The notes under the pieces are model-generated. The model saw only the letters and a program-made list of their open reading frames with translations. It did no database searches and was not told the origin of the DNA. Source: Klebsiella pneumoniae (GTDB lineage: Bacteria; Desulfobacterota; Binatia; UBA12015). From it: a stretch of DNA of 40,536 bases. Made by a program: the position numbers and the translations under genes. Shown piece by piece: positions 11,009-17,100 of this stretch (position 1 is the first letter of the stretch; every line of letters starts with the position of its first letter). The stretch lies in the NCBI GenBank assembly GCA_945872365.1, contig CAMBZJ010000026.1, forward strand, positions 1 to 40,536, given 5' to 3'.

Positions 11009-11733
11009 CCGTCGGGCGGCCCGCGGGCTTCCGTCTTCCGTGGGTCGCCTTCTTCGGCCGGACGCTGGCCGAGTATCTTCGCATGTTCGTCGTCGACATC
11101 GACGAGCTGCGCGTCGGGATGACGCTCGACTGCCCGAGCGGGCCGGACAGCTTCGTCGCCGACGCACGGGCGGCGGGCTGCAAGGTGACCGGCTGTGATC
11201 CGATGTACTCGCTCGCCCCGGAGGAGATCCTCTCGCGCGGGCGGGAGAACGTCGACCGCTGCCTGGCGGCGATCGAGGCGCAGCCCGGGGCGCTCACCTT
11301 TTCCGACTACGACGCCTTCAAGCGGGCGAAGTACGACGCGCTCCTGGGCTTCGTCGCCGACTACGCGCGGCATCGCGAAGCCTACGTCCCCGCGACGCTG
11401 CCGGCCTTGCCCTTCGCCGACCACTCCTTCGACCGCGTGCTCGGGGCGAACTTCCTGTTCGCCTACGCGAGCCTCGCCGACGGCGGACTCTACGAGGGAA
11501 CCGAGTTCGACCTCGAGTTCCACCTGCGCTCGATCCGCGAGATCGCCCGCGTCGCCCGGCACGAGATCCGGTTCTCGCCGATGGGCACCTTCTCGCCGCC
11601 GCCCCGGCCGCACCCCTACCGGGAGCCCGCCGCCGAGTTGCTGCGCACGCTGGGCTTCGCGGTCGAGTTCCGACCGAGCGAGTTCGACAGCGGACTCGCG
11701 GGCTTCAACGACGTGCTTGTCGCAAGCCGGTGA
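11005..11733 (+). CDS. SAM-dependent methyltransferase-like protein, translationally coupled to copper-oxygenase copy 2
   Basis: From GTG 11005 the product is 242 aa. The segment MTLDCPSGPDSFVADARAAGCKVTGCDPMY is a class I methyltransferase glycine-rich loop followed by an acidic beta-2 end. The later LPFADHSFDRVLGANFLF matches the post-motif II region. The C-terminal half (FHLRSIREIARVARHEIRF and onwards) fits the expected beta-strand tail. The GTG overlaps the previous stop as GTGA, typical of coupled translation. An in-frame ATG at 11083 (216 aa) is an alternative, but the GRTLAEYLRMF segment upstream of it looks part of the conserved domain. No signal peptide is visible, so it should act in the cytoplasm, unlike its neighbours. 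The substrate is unknown. Confidence 0.7.
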   Translation: MTVGRPAGFRLPWVAFFGRTLAEYLRMFVVDIDELRVGMTLDCPSGPDSFVADARAAGCKVTGCDPMYSLAPEEILSRGRENVDRCLAAIEAQPGALTFSDYDAFKRAKYDALLGFVADYARHREAYVPATLPALPFADHSFDRVLGANFLFAYASLADGGLYEGTEFDLEFHLRSIREIARVARHEIRFSPMGTFSPPPRPHPYREPAAELLRTLGFAVEFRPSEFDSGLAGFNDVLVASR

Positions 11734-11784
11734 CGCACCGCACCAATCCCCTGGGCGTACAAAAGCCATCGGGACCTTCCCTTA

Positions 11785-11814
11785 TTGACCGGGGTGGCGG
11801 TCCGAAGCTAGCGA
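11785..11814 (+). promoter_or_regulatory. Candidate promoter of the third copper-oxygenase-like gene
   Basis: TTGACC (11785-11790), 18 bases, TAGCGA (11809-11814). The spacing and the CTAGC core are the same as in the promoter candidate of copy 1, and the leader before ATG 11886 is similar (about 65 nt). Confidence 0.5.
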
Positions 11815-11885
11815 AGATCCGAACCGCACGGTCCAGACGACCCGGGTGGGTCCGGGATCGGGCGAGCCAGCGCGGAGAGGACACG

Positions 11886-13811
11886 ATGCACCAGAATACG
11901 ACCGGACTCCTGCGGCGGGCGACCTCCGCGACCCTGATCCTCGCTACCTTGGTCCTCGGCGCCTGCAGCGATTCCGGCAACGGAGGAGGCGGAGGACCGG
12001 TCGATCCGAACTGCGCCGGCAAGGAGCAGTATGCGAGCACCTACGAAGCGGTGCAGAAGCGCGTCTTCGAGGGCGACGGCTGCACCTCCGACGTCTGCCA
12101 CGGCAGCAGCAAGCAGGGCGGTCTGCAGCTCACCGCAGACGTCGCCTACCGTAGCATCTTTGAGCGCCCCTCGACCGAGAGCACGCTGAAGCTCATCGAG
12201 CCGGGCGACAACGACCGCAGCTGGCTCTGGATGAAACTCGCAGCGAACACCAAGCCCGGCTCCGTCCAGATCTCCGGCTCGCCGATGCCGCTCGGACGAG
12301 CAGCGATCAGCGAGCAGGACCTCGAACTACTGAGCCTCTGGATCTACGCCGGCGCTCCGGAGACCGGCACGGTTCGCGGTACCGAAGAACTCCTCGGCGC
12401 CTGCCTGCCGCCGGTCGAACCGATCACCATCAAGCCCCTCGAGGCGCCGGCGGCGGACGTGGGAGTGCAATTCGTCCTGCCGGAGTGGGATCTGCCGGCG
12501 GCGAGCGAGCACGAACTCTGCATGGCGACCTACTACGACATCACCGACCAGGTTCCGCGCGAGTTCCAGGATCCGAGCGGCCAGATGTTCCGGTTCTACG
12601 CCTTCGAGCTGCTCCAGGACCCGCAGAGCCACCACTTGCTGCTCTACTACTCGCCGCTCAACTTCCAGCCCGGCGGCATCGATCCGCACGACCCCTCCTT
12701 CGGCGCCTGGACCTGCCACGGCGGCGCGAACGACGGAGGCTCCTGCGAGCCAACCGAGCGCAACTCCTGCGGTGCCGAGGGCGTCTGTGCGAGTGCGGCC
12801 GAGCCGAGCTTCGCCTGCTCGGGCTACGGGCCGCCCTCCCCCGGTCGTCCGGCGGAGATCATGGGCGGCGCCGGACAGGCACAGGCCTACCTGCCCTTCC
12901 GCGAAGGCGTCTTCTCGCAGATCCCGATGAAGGGCCTGATCTACTGGAACACGCACGCCTTCAACACGACCGCGAAGGACACGAAGATGCACGGGCGCAT
13001 CAACTACATCTACGCGAAAGAGCAGCGGTACCCGGTCTCCCGAATCTCCGTCTTCGACGCGATCTTCAAGCCGAACAACCCGCCCTTCACGGTCGAGACG
13101 TTCTGCAACGACACGGTGTTCCCGGTCGGCTCGCGGATCTTCCACCTGTTTGCGCACATGCACTCGCACGGCAAGCACTTCTGGGCGAACCTGCCGGCGG
13201 ACGGGCCGCAGATCTACGAGACCTTCAGCTACCAGGATCCGACGCAGCAGTACTACGACCCGCCGCTGGAGCTCGACTCGCCCGATCCCAAGCAGCGGAC
13301 CATCCGCTACTGCGGCGTCTACAATAACGGCGTGAACGAGGACGGCTCGTTCAACGTCGAGAAGGTGACCCGCGCCTCGCGCGTGCCGACGAGCGCGCAG
13401 CAGTCGCTCGGCCGCTGCAAGCCGACCGCCTGCGTCAACGACGGCGCCGTCGGGCTCGCCTGCAACGGCAAGAACGACAATGCCACCTGCGACACCTCAC
13501 CGGGAGCCGGCGACGGTCTGTGCGACGCCTGCCGCATCACCGGCGGCGAGAGCACGCAAAACGAGATGTTCGTGCTCTTCGGCGCGATGTACATCGACCC
13601 GATCGCCGCCGCGAAGGCCCAGGGTATCGAGCTTCCCGCGAGCGCCGTCCCGCAGCGCTCCATGGTGACGGACCCGATCTTCCCCGCCTACCAGGGCTGC
13701 ACCTCGCCCGATCGCGGGCTGCCCGAGATGCTGGCGGCTCGCGGCGCTTCGACCGGGGGCGCGAAGCCGGCGAAGGGAAGTTGCCACTCCGCGCCGTCGA
13801 CCGCGGGCTGA
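11886..13811 (+). CDS. Lipoprotein with cytochrome c-like CX4CH domain and PHM/DBM-type copper monooxygenase-like domains (copy 3, C-terminally extended)
   Basis: 641 aa from ATG 11886, which follows GGAGAGG by 5 bases; the frame is open back to 11730, but that extension is not protein-like. Lipobox LGAC (Cys27). Cytochrome-like domain with C66-x4-C71-H72 and GSPMP (Met133). Copper-site pattern: SHH (249-250), His357 in YWNTHAFN, His424 and His426, and Met561 in QNEMFVLFGAMY. The HxH site reads HMH rather than HTH. Compared with copies 1 and 2 it has an extra tail of about 70 residues after the Met motif, ending in a Cys-His pair (GSCHSAPSTAG). It is closer to copy 1 than to copy 2 in the cytochrome domain (YASTYEAVQKRVFE against YASTWEAVQKRVFE). 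It carries its own promoter candidate. An extracytoplasmic oxygenase role is inferred from ligand conservation; the substrate is unknown. Confidence 0.75.
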   Translation: MHQNTTGLLRRATSATLILATLVLGACSDSGNGGGGGPVDPNCAGKEQYASTYEAVQKRVFEGDGCTSDVCHGSSKQGGLQLTADVAYRSIFERPSTESTLKLIEPGDNDRSWLWMKLAANTKPGSVQISGSPMPLGRAAISEQDLELLSLWIYAGAPETGTVRGTEELLGACLPPVEPITIKPLEAPAADVGVQFVLPEWDLPAASEHELCMATYYDITDQVPREFQDPSGQMFRFYAFELLQDPQSHHLLLYYSPLNFQPGGIDPHDPSFGAWTCHGGANDGGSCEPTERNSCGAEGVCASAAEPSFACSGYGPPSPGRPAEIMGGAGQAQAYLPFREGVFSQIPMKGLIYWNTHAFNTTAKDTKMHGRINYIYAKEQRYPVSRISVFDAIFKPNNPPFTVETFCNDTVFPVGSRIFHLFAHMHSHGKHFWANLPADGPQIYETFSYQDPTQQYYDPPLELDSPDPKQRTIRYCGVYNNGVNEDGSFNVEKVTRASRVPTSAQQSLGRCKPTACVNDGAVGLACNGKNDNATCDTSPGAGDGLCDACRITGGESTQNEMFVLFGAMYIDPIAAAKAQGIELPASAVPQRSMVTDPIFPAYQGCTSPDRGLPEMLAARGASTGGAKPAKGSCHSAPSTAG

Positions 13812-13883
13812 ACGCAGGACTCCCTCGAATTCAATACTAGGCGCGGGCGGCCGAGGCCGTCCGTGCCATCGGAGAACACGAGC

Positions 13884-15680
13884 ATGATAAAGTCCTCGGC
13901 GGCGCGAATCGCCGCTTGCGCCGCTTTCGCTTTCTCCGCCTCGCTTCTCCACGCATGCTCCGACGTGAGCAGCGGCGGCGCGCCTCCCGCGCCCGCGACC
14001 GACGAGTGGACGACGCTCGGGCAGAACCTCTCCTCGACCTACTTCAACGCCGCCGAGAAGAAGCTTTCGCCCGCGAATGTCGGCGACCTAAAGGAGCAGT
14101 GGAGTCTCGAGGCGAAGGGCCCGATCACCGGAGCCGCGGCGGTCCGCGACGGCGTGATCTACGCCCTCTCGGGCGGCGGCACCTATGCGCTCGACGCGAA
14201 CGACGGCCGCGTCCTCTGGCTGAACGAGAACGTTCGCGGCACCTCGTCGGTGACGCTCGCCGACGACGGTCGCATCTTCGTGAACGACGCGAAGTCGTTC
14301 CTGCACGCGCTCGACGCGGCGACCGGGGCCGAGCTCTGGAAGTCGCAGATCGACCCGCATCCCACCGCCTCGGGATTCTCGTCGCCGACCGTGTTCGAGC
14401 GCTTCGTGATCGTCGGCAGCTCCTCGGTCGAGGAAGCGGGCGTGGCCGAAGGCGCGACGTTCCGGGGCAGCGTCGTCGCCTTCGACCGCGAGACCGGCCA
14501 GGAGCTCTGGCGCTTCTACACGGTCGATCCGCCCTTCAACGGCGCGTCGGTCTGGTCCTCGATCTCGATCGACCCGGTCACCCGACTCGCCTACGCGTCG
14601 ACCGGCAACAACTACACCGAGGAGGCCAGCGCCACCTCCGATTCGATCTTCGCGCTCGACGTCGACACCGGGAAGCTCGCCTGGCTCACGCAGCTCAGCG
14701 AGGGCGACGTCTTCACGATCCTGAACCCGCAGAGCCCCGACACCGACTTCGGCACGAACCCGGTGCTGATCGACACGAAGGTCGGCGGGCAGGACCGCAA
14801 GATCCTCGTCGCGGCGCAGAAGTCGGGTGTCGTGTGGGGGCTCGACCGGACGACCGGCGAGGTCCTGTGGTCGCACGCGGTGAGCGCGGGCAGCGCGCTG
14901 ATCGGCGGCATGCTGAACAACGGCGCCTACGACGGCAAGCACTTCATCGCTGCGGGCACGAACTGCCGCAACGCGGCCGGGCAGCTCGTGTCGGGGATCT
15001 GCAACCTCGCGAATACGCGCGCGACACTGGTCGCGATGGACCCGGCGACCGGCGAGTACGCCTGGGAGCGAGAGCTGCCGTCCTGGGTGTGGGCGCCGAT
15101 CACGGTCGCGAACGGCGTCGCCTTCGTCGGCGTCGACACGACGCTGCGCGCATTCGACACCGCGACCGGGGCCGAACTCTTCGCCTTCCCGACCAAGGGA
15201 ACGATCGCGTCCGCACCCGTCGTCGCCGAGGGCCGGGTGCACTTCGGTGCCGGTCTCTCGTACTTCGTCGGCACGGCCGGTCGCGTGTTTCACGTCCTCT
15301 CGCTCGAGGGCGGCGGGGGCGGCGGAGGGGGCGGTGGTGCGACCGGAGCGCCGACCTTCACCGCGATCTGGGACGAGGTCTTCGTCCCCACCGGCTGCAA
15401 CAGCGGATCCTGCCACGGCGGCGGCGCGGGCGGCCTCTCGATGGCGTCGAAGGACGAGGCCTGGCGCGATCTCGTGAACGTCGTCTCCGACGGCCCGGCC
15501 TGCGCCTCGACCGGCCTCGTGCGCGTCGTGCCGGGCGATCCCGAGACGAGCCTGCTGGTCGACAAGATCGCGAACCGGCCGCCGGTGTGCGGCTCGGCGA
15601 TGCCGTTTGCGGGACCGCTCGACGCAAAGCAGGTGGAGCAAGTGCGGGAGTGGATCCGGCGGGGGGCGGCGAACGACTGA
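13884..15680 (+). CDS. PQQ beta-propeller dehydrogenase-like lipoprotein with C-terminal cytochrome c-like CX4CH domain
   Basis: 598 aa from ATG 13884, preceded by GGAG at 9 bases. The signal peptide ends in LHAC (Cys25), a weaker lipobox. Residues about 40-470 contain seven PQQ-type blade repeats of the pattern ALDxxTGxxLW, for example YALDANDGRVLW, VVAFDRETGQELW and LVAMDPATGEYAW. A run of ten glycines (476-485) links this to a cytochrome-like domain with C505-x4-C510-H511 and GSAMP (Met573), ending in EQVREWIRRGA. This is the layout of quinohaemoprotein alcohol or polyvinyl-alcohol dehydrogenases. The vicinal Cys-Cys pair of classical methanol/ethanol dehydrogenases is absent. Following three copper-oxygenase-like lipoproteins in the same orientation, it may oxidise their alcohol product and pass electrons to the respiratory chain. 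Glucose or other sugar substrates are possible alternatives. Confidence 0.8.
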   Translation: MIKSSAARIAACAAFAFSASLLHACSDVSSGGAPPAPATDEWTTLGQNLSSTYFNAAEKKLSPANVGDLKEQWSLEAKGPITGAAAVRDGVIYALSGGGTYALDANDGRVLWLNENVRGTSSVTLADDGRIFVNDAKSFLHALDAATGAELWKSQIDPHPTASGFSSPTVFERFVIVGSSSVEEAGVAEGATFRGSVVAFDRETGQELWRFYTVDPPFNGASVWSSISIDPVTRLAYASTGNNYTEEASATSDSIFALDVDTGKLAWLTQLSEGDVFTILNPQSPDTDFGTNPVLIDTKVGGQDRKILVAAQKSGVVWGLDRTTGEVLWSHAVSAGSALIGGMLNNGAYDGKHFIAAGTNCRNAAGQLVSGICNLANTRATLVAMDPATGEYAWERELPSWVWAPITVANGVAFVGVDTTLRAFDTATGAELFAFPTKGTIASAPVVAEGRVHFGAGLSYFVGTAGRVFHVLSLEGGGGGGGGGGATGAPTFTAIWDEVFVPTGCNSGSCHGGGAGGLSMASKDEAWRDLVNVVSDGPACASTGLVRVVPGDPETSLLVDKIANRPPVCGSAMPFAGPLDAKQVEQVREWIRRGAAND

Positions 15681-15689
15681 GCGACGATC

Positions 15690-15718
15690 CATGGGCGGGC
15701 CCCGCGCGGTCCGCCATG
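15690..15718 (+). terminator. Hairpin just after the PQQ dehydrogenase-like gene
   Basis: CATGGGCGG and CCGCCATG pair with one bulged G around a 12-base loop, starting 9 bases after the stop codon. There is no T-tract. The rest of the 247-base gap to the next gene holds only a weak promoter. Confidence 0.3.
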
Positions 15719-15889
15719 CGTCCAGGGCAGGCATCGCGTCGAGCCGATACTCGACGAGCCCACGCCGCAGCGCCTCGGCCTTCCCGCGGGCCCCGCCCCG
15801 TAGCTCGCGCCCGACGCCCCCGCGCAGGCGAGCGACATCACCCGACCGGGGCGAGCGGCGAAAGGCACGCCCCCCGACGCGGGAAATGA

Positions 15890-15918
15890 TCGTCAAACGA
15901 CCGCGATTCGTGTAGGGT
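15890..15918 (+). promoter_or_regulatory. Candidate promoter of the TrhA/hemolysin III-like gene, near-leaderless
   Basis: TCGTCA (15890-15895), 17 bases, TAGGGT (15913-15918). The ATG at 15928 lies only 9 bases after the -10. The GGAG before the ATG is just 2 bases away, too close for normal use, so a leaderless or almost leaderless mRNA is likely. Confidence 0.4.
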
Positions 15919-15927
15919 CGCGGAGTC

Positions 15928-16602
15928 ATGGCGATTCGAGAAGACTCCGGGGCGATCATCCCGCCCAAGCCGCTGCTGCGCGGCTGGTCCCACGGGATCG
16001 CCGCCGGGGCCGCGATGGCGGTCGCGTGGGGGCTCTGGCAGCGGAGCGGAGACGGCCCGCGCGCACTCTCGATCGCCGTCTTCGGCCTCGCCATGGTCGA
16101 GCTCTACTGCGTGAGCGCGACCTACCACCTCGGCGACTGGACGAGGGAGCAGGAGCGCTGGCTGCAGAGCCTCGACCACGCGAGCATCTACTTCCTGATC
16201 GCCGGCAGCTATACGCCGCTCTGCGTGAACGTGCTCTCGGGGCGCCAGCGCACGGTCATGCTCGCCGCGGTCTGGGGCTGCGCGCTGGCGGGCTTCGTCT
16301 TCTCGATCTGGACCGAGCGCTTCTCCTCGCGCGCGCGCGCCGCCCTCTACCTCGCCATGGGCTGGATCGGTGTCGCGGCGCTGCCGACCATCCTGGCCGT
16401 CCTCGACACGGGCGCCTTGCTGATGCTTCTCGCCGCCGGCCTCTTCTACTCCATCGGCGCCGTCGTCTATGCGCTCGAGCGGCCCGACCCGGTGCCAAAT
16501 GTCTTCGGCTACCACGAGGTCTTCCACCTCCTCGTCATCTCCGGGTCGGCTGCACTCGTGGCACTGGTCTGGATCTGGGTCCTGCCGCTCACCCGCGCCT
16601 GA
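15928..16602 (+). CDS. TrhA/hemolysin III-family (PAQR-like) membrane protein
   Basis: 224 aa with about seven hydrophobic segments. Conserved family features are visible: SATYHLGDW, LDHASIYFLIAGSYTP, and near the C-terminus VFGYHEVFHLLVISGS. The His/Asp/Ser residues in these motifs form the metal site of the PAQR/alkaline ceramidase-like superfamily. Bacterial members are inner-membrane proteins implicated in membrane homeostasis; the hemolysin name is historical. It stands alone between the oxidase block and a cupin gene 54 bases downstream. Confidence 0.85.
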   Translation: MAIREDSGAIIPPKPLLRGWSHGIAAGAAMAVAWGLWQRSGDGPRALSIAVFGLAMVELYCVSATYHLGDWTREQERWLQSLDHASIYFLIAGSYTPLCVNVLSGRQRTVMLAAVWGCALAGFVFSIWTERFSSRARAALYLAMGWIGVAALPTILAVLDTGALLMLLAAGLFYSIGAVVYALERPDPVPNVFGYHEVFHLLVISGSAALVALVWIWVLPLTRA

Positions 16603-16656
16603 ACCGGCCCCGCGGCGTGCTGGACGCCGGGGGCGGCGGCATGCGAGCGTTCGACC

Positions 16657-17019
16657 ATGCCGAAGCTGATCGAGGCCCCGACGGTGATCGCCTCCGCGGG
16701 CAACCTGCCCAAGCGCATCGAGGAATACGTCGGCCGGGTAAACTCCGGGGACGCGGCCGTGAGCGTGGCGCGCATGCAGTCGCCCAAGGGGTGGCTCGAG
16801 CCCGGCCAGCGGCCGGCTTTCACCGAGTACACGATCGTCCTGCGCGGTCTCCTGCGGGTGGAGACCGAGGGCGGCACGATCGAGGTGCGCGCGGGGCAAG
16901 CCGTCGTCGCCCACCCCGGCGAGTGGGTGCGCTACTCGAGTCCCGAGCCCGGGGGCGCGGAGTACGTCGCGATCTGCCTGCCCGCGTTCTCGCCCGAGAC
17001 GGTGCACCGCGACGACTGA
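16657..17019 (+). CDS. Small cupin-domain protein
   Basis: 120 aa forming one cupin barrel. The segments FTEYTIVLRGLLRVETEGG and VRAGQAVVAHPGEWVRYSSPEPG correspond to the two conserved cupin motifs. The first lacks the usual His-x-His metal ligands, with Glu and Tyr in their place, while the second keeps a His. A catalytic metal site is therefore uncertain and a binding role is possible. The closest general likeness is to ethanolamine-utilisation-type single cupins. Its stop lies just before the membrane transporter-like gene downstream, so they may be cotranscribed. Confidence 0.7.
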   Translation: MPKLIEAPTVIASAGNLPKRIEEYVGRVNSGDAAVSVARMQSPKGWLEPGQRPAFTEYTIVLRGLLRVETEGGTIEVRAGQAVVAHPGEWVRYSSPEPGGAEYVAICLPAFSPETVHRDD

Positions 17020-17100
17020 GGTTGCCCCATCCTCACCCCGCTGATCATCGTCCTGCTGTCGGTCGCGATCGGTGCCGCGATCGCCCTCGCGCCGGGAGCG

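Noticed and set aside
15300-15345. Poly-glycine run in the PQQ protein as a sequencing or repeat artefact
   Set aside because: The frame continues cleanly into a conserved cytochrome-like domain, so it is a natural linker.
15681-15927. Small gene after the PQQ protein
   Set aside because: Open frames here are Arg/Pro-rich and lack ribosome-binding sites; only a weak hairpin and promoter were kept.
15928-16602. True hemolysin/toxin
   Set aside because: The name hemolysin III is historical; the motifs are those of the PAQR-like membrane family.
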